A stretch of 64,000 bases of DNA from positions 52,162-116,161 of the forward strand of contig CAJTJG010000011.1 in assembly GCA_910576785.1 (NCBI GenBank), written 5' to 3'. The translations under genes were made by a program, and so were the position numbers. Positions 24,587-34,036 of this stretch are shown piece by piece. The stretch comes from an uncultured Duncaniella sp. Lineage in GTDB: Bacteria > Bacteroidota > Bacteroidia > Bacteroidales > Muribaculaceae. Each line of letters begins with the position of its first letter. The first letter of the stretch is position 1. The notes below the pieces were generated by a model. That model searched no databases, was not told the DNA's origin, and saw only the letters and a list, made by a program, of their open reading frames with translations.

Positions 24587-26131
24587 TCAGCCGAGCTTGC
24601 GGAGCAGGGCGTTGAGCGATACGTTGGAGTGGATGATCTTGTGGAGGTCGGCTACGTTGACACGTGTCTGCTCCATGGAGTCGCGCTCGCGCAGTGTGAC
24701 GGTGTTGTCCTCCAGGGTCTGGTGGTCAACGGTGATGCAGTAGGGTGTGCCTATGGCATCCTGGCGGCGGTAGCGCTTGCCGATGGAGTCCTTCTCTTCA
24801 TAGTGGGTGGAGAAGTCAAACTTCAGGTCGTTGACGATCTCGCGGGCCTTTTCGGGCAGGCCGTCCTTGCGCACGAGAGGCATCACGGCACACTTCACGG
24901 GTGCGAGAGGGGCGGGGAGGTGGAGCACTACTCGCTTGTCGCCACCCTCGAGTTCCTGCTCCTCATAGCTCGAGCAGAGTACGCTGAGCACCATGCGGTC
25001 CACACCGATCGAGGTCTCGATGACGTAGGGGGTGTAGCTCTCGCCGAGCTCGGGGTCGAAGTACTGTATCTTTTTGCCGGAGAACTTCTCGTGCTGCGAG
25101 AGGTCGAAGTCGGTGCGGGAGTGTATGCCTTCCACTTCCTTGAATCCGAAGGGCATCTGGAATTCAATGTCGGTGGCTGCGTTGGCGTAGTGGGCCAGTT
25201 TCTCGTGATCGTGGTAGCGGTATTTCTCATCGCCGAGTCCGAGGGCCTTGTGCCAGCGCAGACGGAATTCCTTCCATTTCGCAAACCATTCCATCTCAGA
25301 ACCGGGGCGTACGAAGAACTGCATCTCCATCTGCTCGAACTCTCTCATGCGGAATATGAACTGACGGGCCACGATCTCGTTGCGGAATGCCTTTCCAATC
25401 TGTGCGATACCGAAGGGGATGCGCATGCGGCCTGTCTTCTGCACGTTGAGATAATTGACAAAGATGCCCTGGGCTGTCTCGGGACGGAGGTATACCGTCA
25501 TGGCGCCGTCGGCGGTGGATCCCATCTCGGTCTTGAACATGAGGTTGAACTGGCGTACCTCTGTCCAGTTCTTTGTGCCTGAGATGGGGCAGACGATCTC
25601 TTCGTCGACGATGATCTGGCGGAGACCGTCGAGATCGCCGTCGTTCATGGCCTTGGCGAAACGCTCGTGGAGAGCGTCGCGATGGGCTGCAACCTCGAGC
25701 ACGCGGGGATTGGTCTGACGGAACATTGCCTCGTCAAATTTGTCGCCGAAGCGCTTTGCGGCCTTGGCCACTTCCTTGTCCATCTTCTCGTCGAGCTTGG
25801 CTATGTGGTCCTCGATGAGCACATCGGCGCGGTAGCGCTTCTTGGAGTCCTTGTTGTCGATGAGGGGATCGTTGAACGCGTCCACGTGGCCCGATGCTTT
25901 CCAGATGGTCGGGTGCATGAATATGGCGGAGTCGATGCCGACGATGTTCTCATGAAGGAGGGTCATGGAGTCCCACCAGTAACGCTTGATGTTGTTTTTC
26001 AGTTCGACGCCGTTCTGACCGTAGTCATATACGGCCGAGAGACCGTCGTAGATCTCGCTTGACTGGAACACGAAGCCATACTCCTTGGCGTGGCTCACTA
26101 TCTTCTTGAAAACATCTTCCTGGGTAGCCAT
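24587..26131 (-). CDS. glyS: glycyl-tRNA synthetase (dimeric type)
   Basis: Charges tRNA-Gly. The 514-residue protein is the single-chain alpha2 type: KRYWWDSMTLLHENIVGIDS near residue 46, class II motif 2 around RMRIPFGIAQIGKAFRNEIV (~236-255), motif 3 near SIGVDRMVLSVLCSSYEEQE, and an anticodon-binding domain that begins LAPVKCAVMPLVRKDGLPEK. Length and motifs are normal. Its own -7 element is at 26205-26212. Confidence 0.95.
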   Translation of the reverse strand: MATQEDVFKKIVSHAKEYGFVFQSSEIYDGLSAVYDYGQNGVELKNNIKRYWWDSMTLLHENIVGIDSAIFMHPTIWKASGHVDAFNDPLIDNKDSKKRYRADVLIEDHIAKLDEKMDKEVAKAAKRFGDKFDEAMFRQTNPRVLEVAAHRDALHERFAKAMNDGDLDGLRQIIVDEEIVCPISGTKNWTEVRQFNLMFKTEMGSTADGAMTVYLRPETAQGIFVNYLNVQKTGRMRIPFGIAQIGKAFRNEIVARQFIFRMREFEQMEMQFFVRPGSEMEWFAKWKEFRLRWHKALGLGDEKYRYHDHEKLAHYANAATDIEFQMPFGFKEVEGIHSRTDFDLSQHEKFSGKKIQYFDPELGESYTPYVIETSIGVDRMVLSVLCSSYEEQELEGGDKRVVLHLPAPLAPVKCAVMPLVRKDGLPEKAREIVNDLKFDFSTHYEEKDSIGKRYRRQDAIGTPYCITVDHQTLEDNTVTLRERDSMEQTRVNVADLHKIIHSNVSLNALLRKLG

Positions 26132-26204
26132 AATAATGTCTGATATAGGGATAGAATAGTTGGGATTTCTTGTATAATACTTGTATTAAATACGTATCAA
26201 GGCG

Positions 26205-26212
26205 CAAAGATA
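26205..26212 (-). promoter_or_regulatory. -7 element (TATCTTTG) of glycyl-tRNA synthetase
   Basis: Perfect TAnnTTTG on the minus strand, 73 bp upstream of the ATG at 26131. Confidence 0.6.
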
Positions 26213-26292
26213 CAAAAAATTTCCCTACCCCGGTCAATGTATGGTGTGAAAAGCGAGAAAAGTGTGAACAAAGGTTTGGCAAAGATGGGTTT

Positions 26293-29208
26293 TTAGACGC
26301 TCTTCCATGCTTCAGGGAGGTCTTTGGAGGGACGGCGGCGGCGTGGGCGCGGTTCGGTGGGGAGGTTGGCTGCATCTATGCCGTTTATGCCTGCGCGGGC
26401 GTCGAAATTGCCGGTGGCATCCGGCAGCAGCGGGTCGTCATCGTTGGCCATGAGTGTACCGGGGTAGACGACGGCTCTGCCATATGTCCCGGCCGTGGCG
26501 TCGCGGTGGGGCGAGGAGAGGAATGTGAGCACGGACTTCATGAGCATGGCGCGTGCGTCGGGGTCGCCGATGGTCTCGAAGGGGAAGCCGAGGGTGACGG
26601 CGCGGTGGGTGGCCGCGTCGAATGCGGTGCCGGCCACGTAGCCGTTCTCGGTGTAGCGGAGCACGGGTGCGCCCTGCGATGGGTTGACGGGTATGAATGA
26701 TTCTGGCGACTCGACGGCATAGCAGTCGGATGACAGTGTCTGGTTGAATTTGAATTTCAGATGTCCGTTGAATTCAGGATAGCGCGATCTTACCTCCTTG
26801 ACTCCTCCCGTGACGGTGGCTTTGGCCTGCCGCCAGTCTATGCCGAGCACAGAGTGAGCGAATGAGCGGTCGGTCTGTGCGCGTGAGGGCATGGAGTAGG
26901 GGTTGTCGAAGAGATCGTAGCCTATGTAGCTGCCGCTCACCATCAGGTCTGTTCCACCTTCGGTGAGGGTGACGAGCCTGTTCTTGAGCTCTTCGGTGAA
27001 AGGCTTGAAGCGGGTGGTCGACGAGGCCCCGGCGGTGATCTCTTTCTGCTTGCCGAGTATCAGGTCGACGATGGCCGGAGAGTCGGTGCCCTTTACGAAT
27101 GCATCGATACCGGAGGATATGAAGGGATAGCCGGCTTTGCTGATGGCCTGGCCGTGGATGAAGACGAAGTCGAAGGTGTTGCCTGCTATCACGTCGGCCT
27201 CGTGAGTGGCACGGCTGGCGCCATGGCCCGGGGCATCGTTGGATCGCCACGGCTCGCCGGGGCGGAATTCGGTCTGCTCGCCGGTGAAGAGGATGTCGCT
27301 GATGTATGGTACACCATGGTCGGCCGTGTAGTCAAAACCTATGTGGCCGTCCTTGAGTACTTCGGCCGGTCCGGATATGCGGGTGAAGCCGTTGACGATG
27401 GTGACCTGCGGACGTGTGCTGCCGGGGATATGGCACAGGGCGAGGGTCTCGGAGGGGAAGCTGCGGCCTCCGTTATTGCCGGCCACAACGCGGTAGCTGT
27501 AGATGTGGCTGTCGGTGACGGTGACTTCCAGTGAGGGATCGTCGGTGACGGCGAGTTCGGCGAAGGCTCCGTCATCCACACGCTCGTATATTATATAATA
27601 TGCCGGTGTGGCTGTGGGCTCGAGCGGATCGTTCACCGGGGTCCACGAGAGGGTGTAGGAACCCTCGGCTCCGTCTATGGCGAAGTCCTTGACGGGGAGT
27701 GGCTCCACGACGTATGGTGTGCCCTGGCGGGCATGGATGTATTTGAGTATGCCTTTGTAGATGGCACGGCTGACGTCGAATCTGAATCCCGGGTCGAGGC
27801 CGCAGCGCATGTCGGCGAAATTCTGGTGACTCAGCAGCTCCAGAAGCATGGTAGGCACCACGGGGTCCTTGGCCTCGATGTAGGGTTTGTTGCGCAGTTT
27901 GCGCTGTGTCCACATGGGATCGTGGAGGGCGCGTATGTCGTTGACCACCTGGTCGGATATCATCTGTCCATAGGTCTGGGCTGTGGATTTTGATTTGCCG
28001 TTGCCGAGAGTGCCGGCAGTGGATACGATGGGTAGAGTGCCGATGGTCTCGGTAGGGTCGGAAGAGGTGCCGGCGTCGGTGTGGAGCGCGAAGGCGAGAT
28101 CCACGGGAATGCCGAGTCCGGCTCCGGCGGGATGGGATGTGGAGCCTCCGGCAAGATAGTTCACCCAGTTGCCTCGCGAGCGCAGGTCGTCGTCATAGTC
28201 GTCGGTACCGTTGTTGACAGAGTAAACGCCGGCCGGCATACCGGCCCATTGCAGCCAGTAGCGTGCGCCTTCGGTGAATCGCGGATATCCGCTGACGGAA
28301 TATTCGGCTGGCGATGTGCCACGTTCTACATTGCCCATGCCACCACCTATTTTGATGGCATCGGCTGTCACCACAGCACCTTCGGTAGAGGAGGTGTTGA
28401 CGAGGCGCACCACGGGATGCCGCCCTTTTTCGAGCGGGAATGTGCCGAGGTAGATCCATGTGCCTCCTCCCATTGTCTGGTTTACCTCAAATACTTCGGT
28501 GCCGCGGCCTGATGTGACGGAATACCGTGCGTCGGTGGCACTCTCGGGCAGAGAGGCGTAGCTGACGTATACGGCGTATTCGCCGGTCTCTGGGATGTCT
28601 GCTGTCCATGTGGCTGTCGAGGCTTTGCCGGAGTCAGTAACGGTGGGCACCTTGCGGTATGATCCTGAGCGGAAGGGGTTGTCGTTGGCGCCGAGCACAG
28701 ACTTTGTATAGCCGAACCCGGTGCCTCCGGAAGTCCATTTCTCTTTTCCGTTCGTTTCGTTGTATCCCTGCTGGGCGTGTCCGCCATCGGCATCCACTAC
28801 CACCTCTACCGATGAGGTGTCCCTCTCCCTCGGCATCATCACGTAAGCGCCTGCGTTTTCGAGCATCGGCACGAGGAATGGTATGACGAAGGCCTGCGGG
28901 AACAGATCCTCTACGGTACCCATGAGGCGCGAGCGCTGCCATGTCCATCTGTCCTCCTTGCGGTCGAAGTATCGTCCATGGCTCTGCCACAGCGCTATCA
29001 CATCGCCGTCCAGGCCGAAGGGAGCGGCCGGATCATCAATGCGTGTGATGAATCGTCCGGAGGTACGGGCCGGAGGGAGATTGACCACTTTGGTGGTGCG
29101 CGGAGTCTTGCGCGAGGATTTCTTCTTGCGGCGCGGGGCGGCTCCGGCCGTGAACACTACGGCGAGCAGCAGGAGTATGGACAGGTATTTTTTCATGATT
29201 CGTACCAT
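26293..29208 (-). CDS. large secreted protein with golvesin-like and amidase-like domains
   Basis: A 971-residue protein with signal peptide MKKYLSILLLLAVVFTAGA (preceded by MVRI; initiation at 29208 or 29196 is possible), then a basic KKKSSRKTPR stretch. Around residues 125-290 a golvesin C-terminal-like beta domain is split: YNETNGKEKWTSGGTGFGYT, then WTADIPETGEYAVYVSYASL and GTWIYLGTFPLEKGRHPVVR. Residues ~340-500 contain VDLAFALHTDAGTSSDPTET and MLLELLSHQNFADMR, reminiscent of the His-rich core of an N-acetylmuramoyl-L-alanine amidase_3 domain. A fibronectin III-like segment (~520-600) and a ~350-residue C-terminal region follow. Similar Bacteroidota proteins are sometimes called xanthan lyases; substrate and activity are unproven. 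-7 element at 29282-29289. Confidence 0.8.
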   Translation of the reverse strand: MVRIMKKYLSILLLLAVVFTAGAAPRRKKKSSRKTPRTTKVVNLPPARTSGRFITRIDDPAAPFGLDGDVIALWQSHGRYFDRKEDRWTWQRSRLMGTVEDLFPQAFVIPFLVPMLENAGAYVMMPRERDTSSVEVVVDADGGHAQQGYNETNGKEKWTSGGTGFGYTKSVLGANDNPFRSGSYRKVPTVTDSGKASTATWTADIPETGEYAVYVSYASLPESATDARYSVTSGRGTEVFEVNQTMGGGTWIYLGTFPLEKGRHPVVRLVNTSSTEGAVVTADAIKIGGGMGNVERGTSPAEYSVSGYPRFTEGARYWLQWAGMPAGVYSVNNGTDDYDDDLRSRGNWVNYLAGGSTSHPAGAGLGIPVDLAFALHTDAGTSSDPTETIGTLPIVSTAGTLGNGKSKSTAQTYGQMISDQVVNDIRALHDPMWTQRKLRNKPYIEAKDPVVPTMLLELLSHQNFADMRCGLDPGFRFDVSRAIYKGILKYIHARQGTPYVVEPLPVKDFAIDGAEGSYTLSWTPVNDPLEPTATPAYYIIYERVDDGAFAELAVTDDPSLEVTVTDSHIYSYRVVAGNNGGRSFPSETLALCHIPGSTRPQVTIVNGFTRISGPAEVLKDGHIGFDYTADHGVPYISDILFTGEQTEFRPGEPWRSNDAPGHGASRATHEADVIAGNTFDFVFIHGQAISKAGYPFISSGIDAFVKGTDSPAIVDLILGKQKEITAGASSTTRFKPFTEELKNRLVTLTEGGTDLMVSGSYIGYDLFDNPYSMPSRAQTDRSFAHSVLGIDWRQAKATVTGGVKEVRSRYPEFNGHLKFKFNQTLSSDCYAVESPESFIPVNPSQGAPVLRYTENGYVAGTAFDAATHRAVTLGFPFETIGDPDARAMLMKSVLTFLSSPHRDATAGTYGRAVVYPGTLMANDDDPLLPDATGNFDARAGINGIDAANLPTEPRPRRRRPSKDLPEAWKSV

Positions 29209-29281
29209 CCGGCATTTCTTGTTATAACGTATCTGGAATGCACGGAGGAGGGGTTTTTGTGTATAATTGGACTTTCTTTTA

Positions 29282-29289
29282 CAAAATTA
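29282..29289 (-). promoter_or_regulatory. -7 element (TAATTTTG) of the golvesin-like gene
   Basis: TAATTTTG on the minus strand, 73 bp upstream of the ATG at 29208. Confidence 0.5.
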
Positions 29290-29347
29290 ATGATAATGAC
29301 AGGGCCATATCTGCTAAAAAAAACGAGTAAAAGTTAATAAAATTTAT

Positions 29348-29355
29348 TATCTTTG
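29348..29355 (+). promoter_or_regulatory. -7 element (TATCTTTG) of the lipoprotein/DUF5723 operon
   Basis: Perfect TAnnTTTG on the plus strand, about 100 bp upstream of the ATG at 29456. The leader also contains a short palindrome (TATGGATGATCCATA, 29404-29418). Confidence 0.6.
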
Positions 29356-29487
29356 CACTTTCGTTTGTCAGTAAGCATGGTCGTGTCTTCGTCTGTGTGG
29401 AACTATGGATGATCCATAAATTGTCGGAATAAACACAATGTAAATATATAGTTCAATGAAAAAAACTACTTTAGCCTATCTTTACTC

Positions 29488-31236
29488 GTGGCGGCTGCGG
29501 GCGCAATGCCTCTGACCGGATGTATCGATAAGGATTATGACCTCTCGGATATCGACACGAATGTGCGTGTGGAGGTCGACGATCTTGTCGTTCCGGTAAA
29601 TCTTGACGCCATCACGCTGTCCAACATCTTTGACATCGACAATGATGATGAAAATAGTGTTATCAAAGAGATCGGCGACTCGTATGCAGTGCTTGTGAAC
29701 GGTAATTTCATGTCGTCCGACATACGTATTGCCGATGTGACCCTCTCCAATACAGGGGTGAATCCGATCGTGGTGACCACCTCCACCTCGGGCATAGAGG
29801 TGCCTCCCGGAGCCAACTCGGTGTTCGTAAGTCTTCCGTTCGGCAACGCGCTGACCGACTTCTCGTTTGTCAACTCCTCCATTGACAGCAGTATCCGTGC
29901 CTTCGACCGCGTGGGTACAAACTGGACCATCCGTCTGACACTTGACTTCGGTGACTTCGCATCGATGCTCAGTACGGTGACAATAAAGGATCTTGTGCTG
30001 CGTCTGCCCGACGGACTGGTCACTCCCGATTATACCAACAATAACGGTCTCGTACAGGTAGGTGACCGCCAGACGGACGCGTCGGGCAAGCTCGTGCTCG
30101 ACATCCCCGTGACCGCGATCGATGTGGCCTCCCTGCCGGAGAATGAGTTCAAGTTCACTCCCGATGCCGCAGGTGTGAATCCCGGCACGGTATCCTATGC
30201 CGGCAAACTTGGCGTGGAGAGCGGTATTGTGACCGGTACACTCCAGTCCGGCACACCTGTGCCCTCCACAGTGACAATGGTCGTGACACCGTTCCTCGGT
30301 AATATCGAGGTGCGTACATTCTCAGGTATCCTCGCCTATACGCTTGACTCGTTCAATGTGGATAATGTGACTCTCAATGATCTCCCTGACGTGCTCACCC
30401 AGGAGGATACGGACATAAGGATATCCAATCCGCAGCTCTATCTGTCGGTGAACAATCCTGTGGCTCCCTACAAGGGCGTGGCCCACAGCGGTCTCTCGCT
30501 GACGCCGCTGCGCGACGGTGTGGCCTCGGCTCCCTGCGTGCTCCCGTCATCCAGCCTCATAGAGATCGGTTATGACAAGGGCGCTGTCGGTCCATATGTG
30601 TACTGTCTGTCGCCCTCGCGTCCGGACAGCTACTATGAGGGTTATGCCGGTGCCACCCACCTGCAGTATCCCGCACTTGCTGATGTACTCTCCGGAAAGG
30701 GTCTTCCGACGGAGATCGCCGTATCGTTTGACAACGCAGGCATAGGCGGAGCGGACAACCATGTGGTAGACTTCCCTGTGGGCAAGCGTCTTGACGACGT
30801 GGAGGGAGCGTATACATTCTATGCACCTCTGGCATTCGACGCCGGATCGCAGGTGGTATACGCAGAGACCGAGGATGGCTGGAATGACGACACCCTCGAT
30901 AAGCTCACTATCCGCAAGGTAGGACTGAAGGCTACCGTGGACAATACACTTCCGTTTGATATCGTTCTCTCGGGTTATCCCGTGGATGTGGACGGCAACC
31001 AGTGCAAGGACGCATCGGGACGTCTGGCCGAGCTGAGCAGTGTGCGTGTGAAGGCCGGTGAGACTTCCGAGATAAACCTCGAGAGCAACGGCGTGGAGAT
31101 ACAGGGCCTTGACGGCATACGCTATGAGGCACGTGCCGAGGTGACCAAGGGCAATGAGCTGCTGCGCCCCTCGGCTACCATCACGCTCTCCGGCATACGT
31201 GTGACCGTAAGCGGTTATTACGAGGATGAACTCTAA
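29488..31236 (+). CDS. surface lipoprotein of unknown function with frameshifted start region
   Basis: The open frame from the GTG at 29488 encodes 582 residues beginning MAAAGAMPLTGCIDKDYDLS, which is the end of a signal peptide with a lipobox (LTGC). The natural ATG at 29456 is followed by seven A bases and reads a different frame, stopping after 19 codons. With one extra A the sequence would read MKKNYFSLSLLVAAAGAMP and join the long frame perfectly, giving a normal lipoprotein. So either an A7/A8 indel has disabled or phase-varied the gene, or there is a sequencing error, or expression needs slippage. The mature part is rich in beta-strand-like segments, with the DKDYDLSDIDT motif seen in Bacteroidales lipoproteins. 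It overlaps or abuts the DUF5723 gene. Confidence 0.8.
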   Translation: MAAAGAMPLTGCIDKDYDLSDIDTNVRVEVDDLVVPVNLDAITLSNIFDIDNDDENSVIKEIGDSYAVLVNGNFMSSDIRIADVTLSNTGVNPIVVTTSTSGIEVPPGANSVFVSLPFGNALTDFSFVNSSIDSSIRAFDRVGTNWTIRLTLDFGDFASMLSTVTIKDLVLRLPDGLVTPDYTNNNGLVQVGDRQTDASGKLVLDIPVTAIDVASLPENEFKFTPDAAGVNPGTVSYAGKLGVESGIVTGTLQSGTPVPSTVTMVVTPFLGNIEVRTFSGILAYTLDSFNVDNVTLNDLPDVLTQEDTDIRISNPQLYLSVNNPVAPYKGVAHSGLSLTPLRDGVASAPCVLPSSSLIEIGYDKGAVGPYVYCLSPSRPDSYYEGYAGATHLQYPALADVLSGKGLPTEIAVSFDNAGIGGADNHVVDFPVGKRLDDVEGAYTFYAPLAFDAGSQVVYAETEDGWNDDTLDKLTIRKVGLKATVDNTLPFDIVLSGYPVDVDGNQCKDASGRLAELSSVRVKAGETSEINLESNGVEIQGLDGIRYEARAEVTKGNELLRPSATITLSGIRVTVSGYYEDEL

Positions 31237-31261
31237 ACAGATCCCCTCACCATTCATACAC

Positions 31262-32635
31262 ATGACAATGAAAAAGAATTTCAAAAGCCTCATCGGGGGG
31301 ACAGTGATCGCATCGGCTCTCGCATGCGCCCCCGCCATATCAGCCCAGAATCTCCTTACGGGCTATTTTGACGATAACTATATGTATCGTTTCCAGAGCA
31401 ATCCCGCGTTTGCCAACGAGGGTAACGGCTTTGTGTCGATGCCCGGTCTCGGTAACCTCAACGTGGCTACCAATGGAACGATCGGAGTGAACCATATACT
31501 CTACAATGTCAACGGTCAGACCACAACGATGCTCAACCCCGGTGTGAGCGCCTCGGAGGTGCTCGACGGTCTCAAGGACAAGAGCCGTCTGGGTGTGAAC
31601 CTGCGCGAGACTGTGCTTGCAGTGGGATTCAAGGGATTCAAGGGTTACAATACCATCTCCATCAGTGCCCGTGCCGATGTGGGAGTGGCTCTCCCCAAGG
31701 ATATCTTCCGTCTGGCCAAGGAGGGATTGTCGAACACCACCTACGATCTCTCCAACCTCGGAGCGCAGGGCGCCGCATGGGCTGAGATCGCTCTCGGACA
31801 TTCCCACCAGATCAACTCTAAACTCCGTGTGGGTGGCAACCTCAAGGTGCTCCTCGGAGTGGGGAGCGTGAAGGCCAAGGTCAACGAAGCTAATCTCCAG
31901 CTTCACGACAACAACTGGATAGCCCAGGTGGACGCGCAGATGAACGCCTCGATCAAGAATCTCAGATATGAGACAGATTATAACAAGGATACGGAGCGCT
32001 ATTATGTGAACGGCATGGAGCTGGATGACTTCGGCCCCATCAACGGTACGGGTTTCGCTCTCGACCTCGGAGCTGTCTACACACTCAACCAGGACTGGGA
32101 ATTCTCGGCATCGGTGCTTGATCTCGGTTTCATCAAGTGGAAGAACAATATGGAGGCCACTACCGATGGCCTGCAGCAGGTGGCTACGGATGAATACTCG
32201 TTCAACGTGGACAACAATGACTCGTGGGACAAGTTCACCGACAATCTCTCGGCTCTCTATCAGCTTCACGACAACGGAGACCAGGGATCGCGTACCACCG
32301 GTATCGGTGCTACGGTCAATCTGGCCGCCCAGTACACTCTTCCTGTATACCGCAAGGCCAAGTTCGGATTCCTGAACACCACCCGCATCAACGACAATTT
32401 CTCGTGGACAGACTTCCGTCTGCAGGCCACGGTGGAGCCGGTGAAGTGCTTCTCGGCCACGGCCGATCTCGGTATGGGCACATTCGGTTTCTCATTCGGA
32501 TGGATGCTCAACTTCAAGGCTCCGGGATTCAACCTCTTCCTGGCCTCCGACCGTACGCCCGGCAAGCTGGCCAAGCAGGGTGTGCCCCTCAACTCCAACA
32601 TGAACTTCAATTTCGGTATAAATTTCCCGTTCTAA
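31262..32635 (+). CDS. DUF5723 outer-membrane protein
   Basis: A 457-residue protein with signal peptide (MTMKKNFKSLIGGTVIASAL, cleavage after AISAQ). The mature sequence has alternating amphipathic beta strands, begins NLLTGYFDDNYMYRFQSNPA and ends with an aromatic residue (NFNFGINFPF), typical of outer-membrane barrels; this matches DUF5723 proteins of Bacteroidota. Starts at 31262 or 31268 are equally plausible and keep the signal peptide; the frame is open from 31226. It follows the preceding lipoprotein gene and probably forms a surface pair with it. It ends 25 bp before a strong hairpin terminator. Function unknown. Confidence 0.85.
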   Translation: MTMKKNFKSLIGGTVIASALACAPAISAQNLLTGYFDDNYMYRFQSNPAFANEGNGFVSMPGLGNLNVATNGTIGVNHILYNVNGQTTTMLNPGVSASEVLDGLKDKSRLGVNLRETVLAVGFKGFKGYNTISISARADVGVALPKDIFRLAKEGLSNTTYDLSNLGAQGAAWAEIALGHSHQINSKLRVGGNLKVLLGVGSVKAKVNEANLQLHDNNWIAQVDAQMNASIKNLRYETDYNKDTERYYVNGMELDDFGPINGTGFALDLGAVYTLNQDWEFSASVLDLGFIKWKNNMEATTDGLQQVATDEYSFNVDNNDSWDKFTDNLSALYQLHDNGDQGSRTTGIGATVNLAAQYTLPVYRKAKFGFLNTTRINDNFSWTDFRLQATVEPVKCFSATADLGMGTFGFSFGWMLNFKAPGFNLFLASDRTPGKLAKQGVPLNSNMNFNFGINFPF

Positions 32636-32659
32636 ACAAACGACACAACAACTGAAGCA

Positions 32660-32711
32660 GTGTCATAACCGAGCTGTGTGTCAAAATTGGCACATAGCTC
32701 GGTTATGACAC
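32660..32711 (+). terminator. hairpin terminator after the DUF5723 gene
   Basis: Arms 32660-32675 and 32696-32711 pair perfectly over 16 bp, extended by four more pairs beyond one mismatch, with a short AT-rich loop, and are followed by an AT-rich stretch (ATTACTATTTT). It sits 25 bp after the stop codon. Confidence 0.8.
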
Positions 32712-32756
32712 ATTACTATTTTAACTATCGTTCAATCCCGTACAATCCAGAAGCGT

Positions 32757-33953
32757 ATGCAGCAGTCAGACGAGCGGTTGTGGAACCGCGAGTATTGCAA
32801 AGCCATGATGGGCAATTTCATGCTCTTCTTCTCATTCTATCTCCTCACCCCCCTTCTTCCTATATATCTTGACGCGCAGTTCAAGGCCGACAAGGATCTG
32901 ATAGGACTTGTCCTGTCGGGCTATGTCGTAGCCGCGCTTGTGGTGCGTCCGTTCAGCGGATTTGTGGTTGACAGTTTCAACCGCAGCAAGGTGCTGATGA
33001 TATGTTTCTTTGCATTTTTCATATGTTTCACCGGCTATATAGGAGCTGGCACATTGCTGATGTTCGCCGTTGTCAGGACAGTGCATGGTCTGCCGTTCGG
33101 CGCCACGACTGTGGCCAACAGTACTGTGGCCATCGACACTCTCCCCTCCTCGCGCCGCAACGAGGGTATAGGCTACTACGGACTGAGCAATAACCTTGCC
33201 ATGGCCATAGCACCGTCGGCGGGAATATGGATCTATGGGGCTACCGGCAACTTCACGCTTCTGTTCTGGATCTCGCTGGTGGTGGCCTTCGGTGGCTTTG
33301 TGTGCTCCACGCGCATACGGTTGCCCCAACGCAAGGCGGTGAGCGGCAAGCCTACGGTGAGTCTGGATCATTTCTTTCTCACGCGTGGGTGGCTCATGGC
33401 GGTCAACATTCTTCTGTTCGGTTCATGCTGGGGAGTGATGAGCAACTATGTGGCCATCTATGCCAAGGAGGTGATGGGTATCACTGAGGGTACGGGGATA
33501 TTCTTCGCGCTGCTTTCCATCGGTCTGTTCGTGTCGCGTCTCTACGGAGTGAAATCCCTTCGCCGCGGACGTCTGACGGCCAATGCGCTCGAGGGGGCTG
33601 CTATCTCGGCGGTGGCATTCACTCTGTTTGCGATAGGCCCCGGGGAATGGGCATTCTATCTGTCGGCCGTATTGATAGGACTGGGCAACGGACGTATGTT
33701 TCCGGCGTTTCTCAATATGTTCATATCCGTGGCCCGCAATGATCAGCGCGGCACGGCCAACTCTTCCATCCTCACATCCTGGGATCTGGGAATGGGACTC
33801 GGTATACTGCTCGGCGGTGTGCTTGTGGAATATGCGGGATATAAGGCCGCTTTCTGGTACACGGCGTCCTCGCAGATAGCAGGAATGTTGCTGCTGATGT
33901 TTTTCACCCGCCGTTTTTTTCGCGGGCGCACGCTCAATCCCGATCATAACTGA
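32757..33953 (+). CDS. MFS transporter
   Basis: A 398-residue protein with about 12 hydrophobic segments: for example FMLFFSFYLLTPLLPIYL (~22-39), GLVLSGYVVAALVVRPFSG (~50-68) and VLMICFFAFFICFTGYIG (~79-96). The loop 2-3 region (RPFSGFVVDSFNRSKVL) matches the MFS G-x-x-x-D-R-x-G-R-type motif. The substrate is unknown; it resembles sugar/drug-efflux family members. It is monocistronic between the DUF5723 terminator and the 33-aa gene. No clear promoter was found. Confidence 0.88.
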   Translation: MQQSDERLWNREYCKAMMGNFMLFFSFYLLTPLLPIYLDAQFKADKDLIGLVLSGYVVAALVVRPFSGFVVDSFNRSKVLMICFFAFFICFTGYIGAGTLLMFAVVRTVHGLPFGATTVANSTVAIDTLPSSRRNEGIGYYGLSNNLAMAIAPSAGIWIYGATGNFTLLFWISLVVAFGGFVCSTRIRLPQRKAVSGKPTVSLDHFFLTRGWLMAVNILLFGSCWGVMSNYVAIYAKEVMGITEGTGIFFALLSIGLFVSRLYGVKSLRRGRLTANALEGAAISAVAFTLFAIGPGEWAFYLSAVLIGLGNGRMFPAFLNMFISVARNDQRGTANSSILTSWDLGMGLGILLGGVLVEYAGYKAAFWYTASSQIAGMLLLMFFTRRFFRGRTLNPDHN

Positions 33954-34036
33954 ACTTTGTGGTGTGTGCTGTTGTTATAGATATTGTATACAGAACATAA
34001 TAACTAAAGTAGAATCATTTAAAACAAGCACACATT

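Noticed and set aside
33952..33959. GAACTTTG as a promoter for the 33-aa gene
   Set aside because: Lacks the T of TAnnTTTG and has no -33 TTTG at 20 bp; left unassigned.
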